Positions 53,191-62,341 are shown, counted from the first letter of the stretch. The stretch: 64,000 nt of DNA from JAAAOH01 sp041686235 (GCA_041686235.1 JAWLED010000003.1:1-64000); one strand, 5' to 3'. A program made the numbers and translations. Notes: generated by a model not told the origin, from the letters alone.

Positions 53191-53223
53191 ACCCTGAGGT
53201 AACGGGGGCGGTAACCTCAGGGT
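53191..53223. promoter_or_regulatory. 10-bp inverted repeat directly before the sufS ribosome site
   Basis: ACCCTGAGGT (53191-53200) and ACCTCAGGGT (53214-53223) are perfect complements with a 13-base loop. AAGGAG follows at once. TTGACC-18-TAACCT overlapping it could be a promoter. It may be an operator or an mRNA hairpin that masks the ribosome site. Confidence 0.55.
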
Positions 53224-53238
53224 AAGGAGCACATAGTA

Positions 53239-54513
53239 ATGTCTCATGTACATACGCAACCCGGCAGCCACACGCACCCCGCGGCGGCGTTGAATACCGA
53301 ATATATTCGAAACGATTTTCCCATTCTCTCTCGAACGATGCGGGGCAAGCCGTTCATCTATCTGGACAATAGCGCTACCTCGCTGAAGCCTCAGTCGGTT
53401 ATCGATGCGGAGACGGCCTATTACACGCAGTTGAGCTCGAACATTCACCGCGGCGTGTACGAGTTTTCCGAACGGGCGAGCCTTCTCTACGACGAAACAC
53501 GAAACCGCGTGGCGCGGTTTATCAACGCGCCCGAGAACTCTCATGTCATCTTTACTCGGGGAACCACCGAGTCCATCAACACCGTTGCATACGGCTGGGG
53601 CCTCAAACACCTCGGGCCCGGCGACGAGGTCGTGGTAAGCGAGATCGAGCATCATGCGAATTTTGTTTCGTGGCAGCAAATTGCCGAACGCACCGGGGCC
53701 ACGCTCAAGTTCATCCCCGCCGAGCCCGCCGACGGTACCCTCGTCCTCGACGAGCTGGAATCGATCATTACCGAGAAAACACGACTGGTGGCGATTACGG
53801 CCATGTCCAACGTGACCGGCTTCATGCCGCCGGTCGAGCGCATCCTATCGCGGGCAAAGGAGTGCGGGGCGGTAACCCTCGTGGACGGTGCTCAAGTTGC
53901 CTCACACCGGCCGGTCGACGTATCGGCGCTCGGGGCGGATTTCTTTGCCTTCTCCGGGCATAAGATGCTCGGTCCAACCGGCGTGGGCGTGCTGTGGGGA
54001 CGCAGTGAAGTGCTCGAGGACATGAATCCCTTTCTCCTCGGCGGCGATATGATCGTGAAGGTTCGCAGGGAGCGGACCACGTTCAAGGATCTCCCCGAGC
54101 GCTTCGAGGCAGGGACGCCCAATATCGCGGGAGTAATCGGGCTCAGCGCTGCGGTCGACTATCTCGAGTCGGTCGGTATGGAGGCGGTGCATCGCCACGA
54201 GCAACAGTTGCTCTCGTATGCGCTCGAGCGCGCGGCGGAGCACGAAGACCTCACCGTCTATGGACCCTCGGACGTATCGGTGCGCGGCGGCGTGTTTTCC
54301 TTCAATTTAGAGGGGGTGCACCCCCACGACACCGGAGCAATCCTCGACCAAGAAGGCATTGCGGTGCGTACGGGCTTCCACTGTGCTCAACCTCTTATGC
54401 AGGTGTTCGGCATATCGGGGACTACCCGGGCGTCGTTTTACCTCTATAATACGTTTTCGGAGATCGATCGGCTGTTCGAGGCCATAGCCCGTGTGAGGAA
54501 CGTATTCGGATGA
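53239..54513 (+). CDS. sufS: Cysteine desulfurase SufS
   Basis: PLP-dependent enzyme that takes sulfur from cysteine for Fe-S cluster assembly, 424 residues. SufS type: FIYLDNSATSLKPQSVIDA near residue 36, HHANFVSWQ near 138, the PLP lysine in SGHKMLGPTGVGVLWG (about 240) and the active cysteine in RTGFHCAQPLM (about 380). The N-terminus is His-rich (MSHVHTQPGSHTHP), which is unusual. ATG follows AAGGAG. The stop overlaps the sufU start (ATGA). Confidence 0.96.
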   Translation: MSHVHTQPGSHTHPAAALNTEYIRNDFPILSRTMRGKPFIYLDNSATSLKPQSVIDAETAYYTQLSSNIHRGVYEFSERASLLYDETRNRVARFINAPENSHVIFTRGTTESINTVAYGWGLKHLGPGDEVVVSEIEHHANFVSWQQIAERTGATLKFIPAEPADGTLVLDELESIITEKTRLVAITAMSNVTGFMPPVERILSRAKECGAVTLVDGAQVASHRPVDVSALGADFFAFSGHKMLGPTGVGVLWGRSEVLEDMNPFLLGGDMIVKVRRERTTFKDLPERFEAGTPNIAGVIGLSAAVDYLESVGMEAVHRHEQQLLSYALERAAEHEDLTVYGPSDVSVRGGVFSFNLEGVHPHDTGAILDQEGIAVRTGFHCAQPLMQVFGISGTTRASFYLYNTFSEIDRLFEAIARVRNVFG

Positions 54514-54974
54514 GCATTGAAGAGGACATTTACAAGGAAATCATTCTCGAGAACTACAAGGCGACTCGCAACAAACGCGGCGTGGAAGGGGCAACGCATC
54601 ATGCCGAGGGGGCAAACCCCTCGTGCGGCGACGATTTGGAGTTGCATATGCGCGCCGAAGATGGGCGGATTATCGATATCGCGTATGAGGGAATGGGCTG
54701 CTCCATTTGTTGTGCCTCGGCCAACCTTCTCTGCGAGGCTGTGCGCGGGAAGACGTTTGGACAGGCGCAAGCAATCGTGTCGCAATACAGAAGCATGCTG
54801 CTCGAAGATGCTGAGCCGGAGTTCCCCGATGAAGCGGGGGACCTCGAGGCAATGGAAGGGGTAAAGAAGTATCCCGTGCGGATCAAGTGCGCCCTCCTTG
54901 CCTGGAACACGTTATCGAACGCGATGAACGACGCACAGTCGGAAGGTGAGCCGTCTTCTTCGGAGTCCGAGTGA
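54510..54974 (+). CDS. sufU: Sulfur-transfer protein SufU
   Basis: Zinc-dependent sulfurtransferase that accepts sulfur from SufS, 154 residues. Conserved ligands: NPSCGD (Cys39), GMGCSICCAS (Cys64 region) and VRIKCALLAW (about Cys127), with the Asp of the GDD segment. The SufU-type 18-residue insertion between the second and third cysteines relative to IscU appears present by length. Overlaps sufS by four bases. sufB, sufC and sufD are not in this window. Confidence 0.94.
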   Translation: MSIEEDIYKEIILENYKATRNKRGVEGATHHAEGANPSCGDDLELHMRAEDGRIIDIAYEGMGCSICCASANLLCEAVRGKTFGQAQAIVSQYRSMLLEDAEPEFPDEAGDLEAMEGVKKYPVRIKCALLAWNTLSNAMNDAQSEGEPSSSESE

Positions 54975-55042
54975 CCGTCTGATTGACACGGTCGCTTTGG
55001 GCCGATAACCTGCCGTCTGTATCATTCACATTGGGAGGCCGC

Positions 55043-55786
55043 ATGTACAAGATCGTGCTCGTGCGACACGGAGAGAGCCATTGGAACAAGTCGAACCTTT
55101 TTACCGGGTGGACCGACGTCGATCTGTCGGAAAAGGGCATAGAAGAGGCTGAAGAGGCCGGACGCCTGCTTGCCGAGGAAGGCTACGAGTTCGACTTTGC
55201 GTTTACGTCGGTGTTAACACGGGCGATCCGTACCTTGGATATCGTCTTGCACAAGATGGAGCTCTCGTGGATACCGGTGGAAAAGCACTGGCGCTTGAAC
55301 GAGCGCCATTACGGAGCTCTGCAAGGCTACAACAAGGCTCAGATGGCCGAAAAGGAAGGCGCGGAAAAGGTGCATCAGTGGCGCCGAAGCTACGACGTAC
55401 CGCCCCCCGCCCTCACCGAGGACGACGAGCGATTCCCCGGCCGGGATCGGCGCTATTTCGACGTACCGAAGTCGGATCTGCCGCGCACCGAGTCGCTCAA
55501 AGACACCGTTGCACGGTTCTTGCCGTACTGGCGTGTTGCAATCGCCCCCGCCATCGTATCGGGGAAGCGCATCATTATCGCCGCACACGGAAACTCGTTG
55601 CGTGCTTTGGTGAAATACCTCGACAACATCTCCGATGAGGAGATTCCTGCACTCAATATTCCAACGGGAATCCCGCTGGTTTACGAGCTGGATGAGAATC
55701 TTGCGCCTATCAGGCATTACTACCTCGGCGACCAAGAAGCGGCCGAGAAGGCTGCCAACGCGGTCGCCAACCAGGCCAAGCAGTAA
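55043..55786 (+). CDS. gpmA: 2,3-bisphosphoglycerate-dependent phosphoglycerate mutase
   Basis: Glycolytic interconversion of 3- and 2-phosphoglycerate, 247 residues, the family size. The phosphohistidine motif VRHGESHWN is at residues 7-15, NLFTGWTDVDLSEKGIEEA follows, RLNERHYGALQGYNKA near 88 and AAHGNSLRALVKYL near 180 complete the site. ATG 55043 follows GGGAGG. Spirochaetes commonly use the cofactor-dependent enzyme. Confidence 0.96.
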   Translation: MYKIVLVRHGESHWNKSNLFTGWTDVDLSEKGIEEAEEAGRLLAEEGYEFDFAFTSVLTRAIRTLDIVLHKMELSWIPVEKHWRLNERHYGALQGYNKAQMAEKEGAEKVHQWRRSYDVPPPALTEDDERFPGRDRRYFDVPKSDLPRTESLKDTVARFLPYWRVAIAPAIVSGKRIIIAAHGNSLRALVKYLDNISDEEIPALNIPTGIPLVYELDENLAPIRHYYLGDQEAAEKAANAVANQAKQ

Positions 55787-55849
55787 GAAGAGGGCGACAC
55801 CGGGCCATGTACCTGTGTTCGCCGCGCTTCGCTACGTGAGGAGGGCGGC

Positions 55850-56389
55850 ATGTATGAAGTCGAGCTCAAGGCCTGGGTTTCCGATGTCGAGCCGGTCCGG
55901 CGAACACTCGAGCGGAGCTGCACGTTCCAACGACGCTTTGACAAGCGTGACCGATATTTTACCGCTCCGGAGGGCGCGCCCCCGCAGCAATTTCGCCTGC
56001 GGCGTGACGGGGAGCATCTGGTCTGCACCTACAAACAAAAAGCCGTCACGGAGGGCGTGGAAACAAACCTCGAGCGAGAGTTCGAGGTTTCCGACGAAGA
56101 GGCGTTCGTCGGACTGGTGGAGCGGATAGGATGCACGGCGCTCGTCAACAAGCACAAACAGGGTAGTCTCTACAGGTATCACGGTCTCAACGTGGAGCTC
56201 TCGTATGTGGAGGGACTCGGCACCTTTCTCGAAATCGAGAAACTCGTAGCCGACGACGACGCCGAGCGAGCGCGTGCCGATCGGGAGGTGCGTGAGGCGC
56301 TTTCCCGGCTCGGCGGCGAGGCGCTACACATCGAGGCGCGGCCGTATACGCAGCTGCTGCTCGACACGGGGCACGGGGCCGGTGAATAG
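55850..56389 (+). CDS. CYTH-domain protein (CyaB/thiamine-triphosphatase-like)
   Basis: 179 residues, cytoplasmic. The metal-binding ExExK motif is YEVELKAW at residues 2-9. Substrate-binding basic residues follow in FRLRRDGE and CTYKQKAV, then acidic FLEIEKLV near 126. CYTH enzymes act on triphosphates: class IV adenylate cyclases, or inorganic/thiamine triphosphatases; these cannot be told apart here. ATG follows GGAGG. It overlaps the lipid-kinase-like gene by eight bases, so both are co-translated. Confidence 0.88.
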   Translation: MYEVELKAWVSDVEPVRRTLERSCTFQRRFDKRDRYFTAPEGAPPQQFRLRRDGEHLVCTYKQKAVTEGVETNLEREFEVSDEEAFVGLVERIGCTALVNKHKQGSLYRYHGLNVELSYVEGLGTFLEIEKLVADDDAERARADREVREALSRLGGEALHIEARPYTQLLLDTGHGAGE

Positions 56390-57494
56390 ATATTGGGCCA
56401 TAGCTGAACAGGTCGCCTACATACTCCGGTTTTCCAAGACCGTCGGTGAGGGTCCGCTTTCGATCGATATCGTACTGAACACGAAAGCCGGGGCGCTGGC
56501 GCATAAACGGCGGCTGAAAAAGGTCGAACGGGTGTTTCGACTGTTTACCGATGGGCTCGAGGGCGAGCGCCGCAGCGCGGACTCGGTGGCCGTGCGCTAT
56601 CACTTTACCCAGTACCACGGCCACGCCCGAGAGATTGCGCGCCGTATCCTCCTCGTGAATACCTGTGCACGGTGCCGTCGGGTAGTGGTGAGTCTCGGGG
56701 GCGACGGGACGCACGGCGACCTTTTGAGCGTTCTCTCCACCGGTCCCTCGGAGGTGACCGAGCGGATGATCGTCTTTCGCGTTCCGCTTGGAAGCGGAAA
56801 CGACGGTGCGGATGACCCACTTCTTGTAAACGCGCTCAGGCTCATGCTTAGCGCCGAGACCGCTCACGGGGTGTCCTATATCGCGGTTCAGACCGCCGAC
56901 GGGCGTCGCCTCGACGCCTTCAATATCGTCTCGGTCGGCATCGATGCCTTCGTTACCGACGTCTCGGCTCGGCTCAAAAAGCTCGCACCGGGTAACCTCT
57001 ACCGGATTGCTGCGGCGGTTTCAGCCGCGTTTTATCAACTGTTGCTGCCCCTCGGCCGGATGCGCGTTGTGCTCACCGCGCCGAACGGGGCTTCGATGCA
57101 CAGGGAGGGGGGCTTTTTGTTGGTCGCGATGGGCCCGACGGGGCGCCGCAATTACGGAAACGGTATGCGCATTCTTCCGAACGGGGATAACGTGTGCCTG
57201 GTTCGCCGGCTCTCTGCGCTGCGGATTTTGCTGCTGAAAGGTCTCATGTATCGGGGAGAGCATGTGGGCTTGGACGCCGTGGAGACGCAGTCTGCGGGCG
57301 CGCTCACCGTAGCGTATGACCGCAAGCTCACGCTGCAGTGCGATGGAGAAGCTCAGTGGCTCTTGCCCTCGGATTTTCCCATTCGATTTGAGCGGGCGTG
57401 GAGCGGTATCGGTGTGGTGACGCCGCTGCGCTCAACCGCCGAAATGGTGAGAAGCACGGGTTTCAAGGGAACTCGTAAAACACCCACTGTTTGA
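56382..57494 (+). CDS. Diacylglycerol/sphingosine kinase-family protein
   Basis: 370 residues from GTG 56382, inside the end of the CYTH gene. The kinase signature VSLGGDGTHGDLLSVL lies near residue 105 and PLGSGNDGADD near 137, matching the GGDGT and GTGND-like motifs of DAGK/LCB5 (YegS-like) lipid kinases. The second domain follows from about 180 (FNIVSVGIDAFV, GGFLLVAMGPTGRRNYGNGM in part). The likely substrate is a lipid with a hydroxyl head group, at the inner membrane face. Converges on the MBL-fold gene with a 32-base overlap. Confidence 0.82.
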   Translation: MNRYWAIAEQVAYILRFSKTVGEGPLSIDIVLNTKAGALAHKRRLKKVERVFRLFTDGLEGERRSADSVAVRYHFTQYHGHAREIARRILLVNTCARCRRVVVSLGGDGTHGDLLSVLSTGPSEVTERMIVFRVPLGSGNDGADDPLLVNALRLMLSAETAHGVSYIAVQTADGRRLDAFNIVSVGIDAFVTDVSARLKKLAPGNLYRIAAAVSAAFYQLLLPLGRMRVVLTAPNGASMHREGGFLLVAMGPTGRRNYGNGMRILPNGDNVCLVRRLSALRILLLKGLMYRGEHVGLDAVETQSAGALTVAYDRKLTLQCDGEAQWLLPSDFPIRFERAWSGIGVVTPLRSTAEMVRSTGFKGTRKTPTV

Positions 57495-58308
57495 CGAAGC
57501 GCATCCCATGTCGTTTTGCCTCGTCGGCGTGGTCCCTCCACGAGTCGGGGTAGTGCATGAGGTACATTCGGTCGCGCATATGGCGGGGTAGGCCGTTGAT
57601 TTCTTTGATGCCGGCATGGATCCCGCCGGTGAAGAATTGCACGTCTTGGAAGATGACCTCCGGTGAATAGAGTTCGTCCATGGTCGTCAAAAGCTCTTCG
57701 TCGTACTGGGTATCTCCGCTAAAAAGGACACGATCGTCGATGACCAAACCGACGCTGTAGAACGCATCCTCCCATGAGGTCGCCTGCTCGGGGAAGTGAC
57801 GGGTGCGGAAGGTTTTCAGATTGATCTCGCCGATCTGTACTTCGGTAGCGTTGCGCGGAAGATCCGGGCGCTCGGTGGGACGGTGAGCGACCCAGAAATC
57901 GTCGAAGCCGAGTCCTTCTCCCTCATGGCGCTCGTTGTGTTCCGCCCCACCTCTCAGTGAGTGCTCCCAAAGCGTGGTCTCATAGTGGGCGGGGATGTAT
58001 ATGTGCGGTCTCGAGCGGGTAATATAGCGGTTAGTAAGCATGACCTCTTCGAGGCCGCCCACGTGGTCGGCATGGCTGTGGGTAATGTAGAAATTGCGAA
58101 TATCGCCGATAGGTCGGCCGAGCCGCGATAGAGCCTCAGGCGCTCGCGTTCCACAGTCGATCATAATGTGATCATCGCCTTTTACGATGATAATGTTGTT
58201 CTGGTAGTTCTTTTTCGTGAACGCGCTTCCGCTGCCGACGAACAATATGCTGAGTTGCCCCTTGTTCGTTAAGGGGAGTTTCTTTGGCAGTGCTTTATGT
58301 ATGTACAT
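57463..58308 (-). CDS. Metallo-beta-lactamase-fold hydrolase
   Basis: 281 residues, cytoplasmic. Zinc motif THSHADHVGG near residue 76 (HxHxDH), FRTRHFPE near 166, VLFSGDTQYD near 194 (metal aspartate) and MHYPDS near 249 (late histidine). The N-terminal LFVGSGSAFTKKNYQNNIIIV is like the RNase Z/phosphodiesterase branch, but no RNase Z exosite is visible. The substrate is unknown. The AGAAGGA ribosome site is good. Confidence 0.85.
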   Translation of the reverse strand: MYIHKALPKKLPLTNKGQLSILFVGSGSAFTKKNYQNNIIIVKGDDHIMIDCGTRAPEALSRLGRPIGDIRNFYITHSHADHVGGLEEVMLTNRYITRSRPHIYIPAHYETTLWEHSLRGGAEHNERHEGEGLGFDDFWVAHRPTERPDLPRNATEVQIGEINLKTFRTRHFPEQATSWEDAFYSVGLVIDDRVLFSGDTQYDEELLTTMDELYSPEVIFQDVQFFTGGIHAGIKEINGLPRHMRDRMYLMHYPDSWRDHADEAKRHGMRFVKQWVFYEFP

Positions 58309-58442
58309 CGTCCTTCTACCAAGTGCGTTTTTCGATCATTTGTCTACGTTTTAGGCCCACTCTATCACGTGTCGACAAAAAAACCGATTTCCACAACCCT
58401 GTTGATGCGGCGGTGCGCACCATATAGGATCACGTCACACTC

Positions 58443-59993
58443 ATGAGCTCAAAGAAAAAGCCACGTTACGAAGCAATACGAATAGAGGATATCGAATATA
58501 AGGGCCACGGGATTGCTCGACCCGACGGCATGGTGCTTTTTGTCGAGGATGCACTGCCCGGCGAGCTTGTCGACGCCCAGGTGACGCGAAAAAAACGCGA
58601 CCATGCCTTCGCCCGCGTAACCGCGTATCATGAGCTATCGCAAAAGCGTACCACGCCCTTTTGCGAGCACTTCGGCGTCTGCGGGGGGTGCCGCCGGCAA
58701 TACCTCGGCTACCACGATCAACTCGCCTACAAGCAGTACTTCGTAGAGCAGGTGCTCGAGCGCATCGGTAAGTTTCACGATCTTCCGGTGCGCGAGATTA
58801 TCGGCTGCGAAAGCGATCGCTTTTATCGCAACAAGCTCGAGTTCTCATTTGCCGCTACCCGGTGGCTGACCGACGAGGAGATTGTCGCCGGTACGCAGAT
58901 CGACGACCGGCGTGCGCTTGGGTTCCATGTACGCGGTCGCTTCGACCGAGTCACCGATATCGAGACCTGTTATCTGCAGCCCGACCCGTCGAACGATATT
59001 CGCCGGGCAGTGCGCGACTTCACCCTCTCGCAGGGCTACTCCTACTATGACCCGATCTCTCACACCGGCTACCTACGATCGCTTGTTGTACGCACGTCTC
59101 TGTCGGGAGAGGTGATGGTCATCGTCGTGTTTGCCGCCGACGATCCCGCATCGCGAGAGCGCATACTCGAGTTCATCATGGAACGGTTTCCCGATCTGAC
59201 CTCTCTCGACTACATCATAAACGAGACGAAAAACGACTCCATCGCGCCCCATCTCGTGCACAACTACCGCGGGCGCGGATATATCCACGAGCAATGCGGC
59301 GAAAACCGTCTGAAAATACATCCGAAGTCGTTCTATCAGACGAATCCCAAACAGGCAGAGCGGCTCTATGAGGTCGTACGTGAGTTCGCCGGGCTCAACG
59401 GCACCGAAACCGTCTACGACCTGTATTGCGGGATCGGCAGTATCGCGCTCTACCTTGCTGCAGAAGCCAGGCGGGTCATCGGCATCGACAGCGTGGAGGA
59501 GGCCATCGAGAATGCGCGGGAGAACGCCGCGTACAACGGGCACCAAAACTGCACGTTTTTCCTCGGCAAAGTCCGCGACGTGCTCGACCACGATTTCGCC
59601 GTCACCCGGCACGCCCCCGACCTCGTCGTGCTCGATCCGCCGCGCGCCGGGCTCCACCCCGATGTGGTGGAGACGCTGTTGAAGCTGCGCCCCGCCCACA
59701 TAGTCTATGTCAGTTGTAATCCCGCCACGCAGGCGCGCGACCTTCAGCTCCTCGATGGCGCCTACCGCATTGGCGAGGTCCAGCCGGTCGACATGTTTCC
59801 CCAAACCTATCATATCGAGAACGTTGTGGACTTGCGGCTGCGAGAAGGCTCGGACGCCGACGCACATGCACATGCCAAGCGGGCGGCCGGCGAAGGCCCC
59901 AGCGGCTTGGGCGGCATGGGCGGTCGCGGCGGCCGGGGCGACCGGGGCGACCGGGGCGGCCGGGGCGGCGGGGGCGACCGGGGCGGGGCTTAG
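58443..59993 (+). CDS. RNA uracil-C5 methyltransferase (RlmD/TrmA family) with Gly/Arg-rich tail
   Basis: 516 residues. SAM-dependent m5U methylation of 23S rRNA or tRNA. A TRAM-like N-terminus (about 10-65) is followed by the [4Fe-4S] cysteines in CEHFGVCGGC (about 73-82), then the SAM domain: YDLYCGIGSIALYLA near 322, VVLDPPRAGLHPDV near 396, and the catalytic cysteine in VSCNPATQARDL near 422. Homology ends near 465. The last 45 residues are a Gly/Arg/Asp tail (GGRGGRGDRGDRGGRGGGGD) encoded by GC-rich repeats. The stop overlaps the converging DUF255 gene by four bases. Which RNA position is methylated is unclear. Confidence 0.9.
   Translation: MSSKKKPRYEAIRIEDIEYKGHGIARPDGMVLFVEDALPGELVDAQVTRKKRDHAFARVTAYHELSQKRTTPFCEHFGVCGGCRRQYLGYHDQLAYKQYFVEQVLERIGKFHDLPVREIIGCESDRFYRNKLEFSFAATRWLTDEEIVAGTQIDDRRALGFHVRGRFDRVTDIETCYLQPDPSNDIRRAVRDFTLSQGYSYYDPISHTGYLRSLVVRTSLSGEVMVIVVFAADDPASRERILEFIMERFPDLTSLDYIINETKNDSIAPHLVHNYRGRGYIHEQCGENRLKIHPKSFYQTNPKQAERLYEVVREFAGLNGTETVYDLYCGIGSIALYLAAEARRVIGIDSVEEAIENARENAAYNGHQNCTFFLGKVRDVLDHDFAVTRHAPDLVVLDPPRAGLHPDVVETLLKLRPAHIVYVSCNPATQARDLQLLDGAYRIGEVQPVDMFPQTYHIENVVDLRLREGSDADAHAHAKRAAGEGPSGLGGMGGRGGRGDRGDRGGRGGGGDRGGA
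59910..59987. repeat. Short GC-rich tandem repeats encoding an RGG-like tail
   Basis: Repeats of about nine bases (GGGGCGACC / GGGGCGGCC), in frame, immediately before the methyltransferase stop. Confidence 0.85.
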
Positions 59994-61882
59994 TTGAACT
60001 CCGGCATGCCCGGCGTGCATACGCCGCGGTAGCAGTGCGTCTCTCGCTCTGCGGGAACCTGCACGGTATGCGCCGGCAGGCGGCTCCAGTCGACGGGGGT
60101 CGGAGTTTCGATTATGTGGAAATAGCCGCGCGAGAGCGTTGCCGCGAGATTGTGAAAGTCCTCGACAAGGGGCCGGGCGAGCGACAGGGGCTGATACGCG
60201 GCTCCGGTCAACAGGCGCGTACGCAGCCGGCTCATGAGTGCAAGCGACATTGTCGAAGGCGTGGGGCTGTCGAAGGTGTCGGCGGGAATTGGTTTGAAGT
60301 CTGCGTTATCGGCTTCGAGCCACCCTCCGTCGCGGTAAAAATCATCCATGCGCGCATCGAGTCCGGTCAGCACATCGCGGTATTCACCGGTGTCCTCGTA
60401 GAGCATTCCCGCGAAAAGCGATAGTGCGGCGTAGTCGGAGAGAAACTCTTGGTGCTGCACCTCGCCGTCGAGAGAGCTGTGGTATACCCGGCCGAGCTCT
60501 CCGTGGCGTTGCATCAGCACCGAAAAGAGCTCCTGGGCACGCTCGAGTGCCTCGGTGAGCCCGATAAGTCTGTGAGCCTGCACCAGCGCAGCCCCGGCAA
60601 GGGCATTCCAGCCGGTGTGGATCTTTTCGTCGACGAAGGGCTGCCGGCGTTTCCTCCTCGCCTCGAGGAGCCTGTCCTCGAGGCGTCGCAGATGCGCCTG
60701 TTTGGCGGGAGGCGGCTGTCGGCGCCTCACCAGGTGGGTCTTTCCCTCGAAGTTGCCGCCTTCCCGGACGTCGTAAATGTCGGTGAAAAATGCAGCATCC
60801 TCGGCGCCGAGCACCTCGGAGATCTCGGCGGGCGTCCACACATAGGTCCCGCCTTCTTCGTGGTCGGTATCCGCATCGTGACCGGACACGTACAACCCGT
60901 CTCGCACAAAGGTCTCCTCGAGGCAGCGGTATACCGATTGTGCCGTACGCCGAAAATCCTCGCGCCCGGTGAGTCGCGCCCCGAGGCTGTAGCTCCACAG
61001 AAGCATGGCCTGGTCGTAGAGCATTTTTTCGAAGTGGGGGATGGTCCACGCGCGGTCGGTACAGTAGCGGAAAAAACCTCCCTGAAGGTGATCGTGGAGC
61101 CCTCGCGTGTGCATGGCCTCGAGCGTGTGTTGCGCCATCGCGCCGAGCTCTGCGCCCTCTGAATCCCCCTCTTTCGAGTCGGCGTAGCGGTAGAGCTGGT
61201 AGAGGAGGCTCGAGTGCGGGGGAAATTTTTGCGATGTACCGAACCCGCCGTGCTCATCGTCGTAGGCGTGCTTCATCGTGTGTGTTATTCGTGCAAACTC
61301 CGCGTCCTCGCCGGAGAGACCGGCCGTGCCGCCGCTTGCATTTACTGCGGCTCCCGCACTCGTGTCGGACTCGCGGGAGGCGTTCGGATCCACCGAAGGG
61401 GGAAGCTCGAAGGATCGCAGCTCATCCCTGTGCTCGCCGTAGAACTCGACCACCTTTTGAAGAATGTCGATGAAAGACGGAATACCGTAGCGCGGTTGCG
61501 TTGCCGCGTAGGTCATGGCAAAGAACGGCTCGAGATCCGGGGAGAGAAACGCGTTGAGCGGCCAGCCGCCCTGACCGGTCGTTTGCACCAGAAACTGCAT
61601 GAGCCACTGATCGATGTCGGGGCGCTGCTCGCGGTCGATTTTGATGGGCAGAAAGTGCTCGTTGAGATATGCGGCAACCTGCTCGTCGGAGAAGGCGTCT
61701 GCAGCCATGACATGACACCAGTGACAGGTTGCGTAGCCCACCGATACGAACAGAATGCGATTGGTACGGCGCGCATACTCGAGCGCCTCCTGTGACCACT
61801 CTTGCCACCACACCGGATTGTCTTGATGTTGTCGCAGATAGGGCGAGACCGATATATCGAGATTATTTCGTGCAAAGCTCAT
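59990..61882 (-). CDS. DUF255 thioredoxin-domain protein (YyaL/SPATA20 family)
   Basis: 630 residues. The N-terminal thioredoxin-like domain carries SVGYATCHWCHVMAADAF (about residues 49-66) with the CxxC pair in CHWC. NPVWWQEW and QGGWPLNAFLSPD are diagnostic of the family. The rest is an alpha/alpha six-barrel like N-acylglucosamine epimerases (IPHFEKMLYDQAMLL near 280). The biochemical role of the family is not settled. ATG 61882 follows GGAGG. A promoter with a palindrome lies about 90 bases upstream. No signal peptide. Confidence 0.92.
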   Translation of the reverse strand: MSFARNNLDISVSPYLRQHQDNPVWWQEWSQEALEYARRTNRILFVSVGYATCHWCHVMAADAFSDEQVAAYLNEHFLPIKIDREQRPDIDQWLMQFLVQTTGQGGWPLNAFLSPDLEPFFAMTYAATQPRYGIPSFIDILQKVVEFYGEHRDELRSFELPPSVDPNASRESDTSAGAAVNASGGTAGLSGEDAEFARITHTMKHAYDDEHGGFGTSQKFPPHSSLLYQLYRYADSKEGDSEGAELGAMAQHTLEAMHTRGLHDHLQGGFFRYCTDRAWTIPHFEKMLYDQAMLLWSYSLGARLTGREDFRRTAQSVYRCLEETFVRDGLYVSGHDADTDHEEGGTYVWTPAEISEVLGAEDAAFFTDIYDVREGGNFEGKTHLVRRRQPPPAKQAHLRRLEDRLLEARRKRRQPFVDEKIHTGWNALAGAALVQAHRLIGLTEALERAQELFSVLMQRHGELGRVYHSSLDGEVQHQEFLSDYAALSLFAGMLYEDTGEYRDVLTGLDARMDDFYRDGGWLEADNADFKPIPADTFDSPTPSTMSLALMSRLRTRLLTGAAYQPLSLARPLVEDFHNLAATLSRGYFHIIETPTPVDWSRLPAHTVQVPAERETHCYRGVCTPGMPEFN

Positions 61883-62341
61883 AATGCCTCCGTCTGTTAG
61901 CTCGCCGAAGTCGCCGCTGTCAGGGAACCGACGCTTCGGGTGCAGCTGTGTCGCCGCTGTCGTTGCACCCAATATACTAACGCGGTTAGCTCCCTTGAAA
62001 CGGGCGCGCGGACGATATAGGCTGCACGCTGCACGCCGGGCCCTGAACGTCGGGCACCGGACGGTCCGCGCCGGGCACCGGACACCCGGCACCGGACGAG
62101 CCCGAACACCATGGTAGGAATCATGATGAGCCGTTATCCCTCCGTAGCTACGTTTTGTCTCCTGTTTCGGCCCCGGCTGTTGTTTTGGTCGTGGTCCCGT
62201 CTATCCCCGGCCCGGTGCGCGCTCCGGGCGGCGGGTCGAACCCGGACGATGGGTCGATCCCCGGCGGCGGGTCGAACCCGGACGGCGTGGGGGCGGCGAA
62301 AGCCGCCCGCGCTTCGCGTACCGCTTCGCCCGAGGGACGTC
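61883..62341. other. Intergenic region with GC-rich repeats
   Basis: 459 bases between divergent genes. It holds the DUF255 promoter, then imperfect repeats around CGGGCACCGGACG (62030-62105) and a duplicated block around GGCGGGTCGAACCCGGACG (62228-62285). No credible gene: open frames here are compositional. Confidence 0.75.
61971..62000 (-). promoter_or_regulatory. Promoter of the DUF255 gene with adjacent palindrome
   Basis: Minus strand TTTCAA, 18-bp spacer, TATATT. The 13-bp palindrome CTAACGCGGTTAG (61977-61989) fills most of the spacer and could be an operator. Confidence 0.5.

Noticed and set aside
62111..62341. Longer NicO-type gene starting at ATG 62111
   Set aside because: The added N-terminus is repeat-derived and basic and would bury the signal-like helix that begins at 62342 after a ribosome site.
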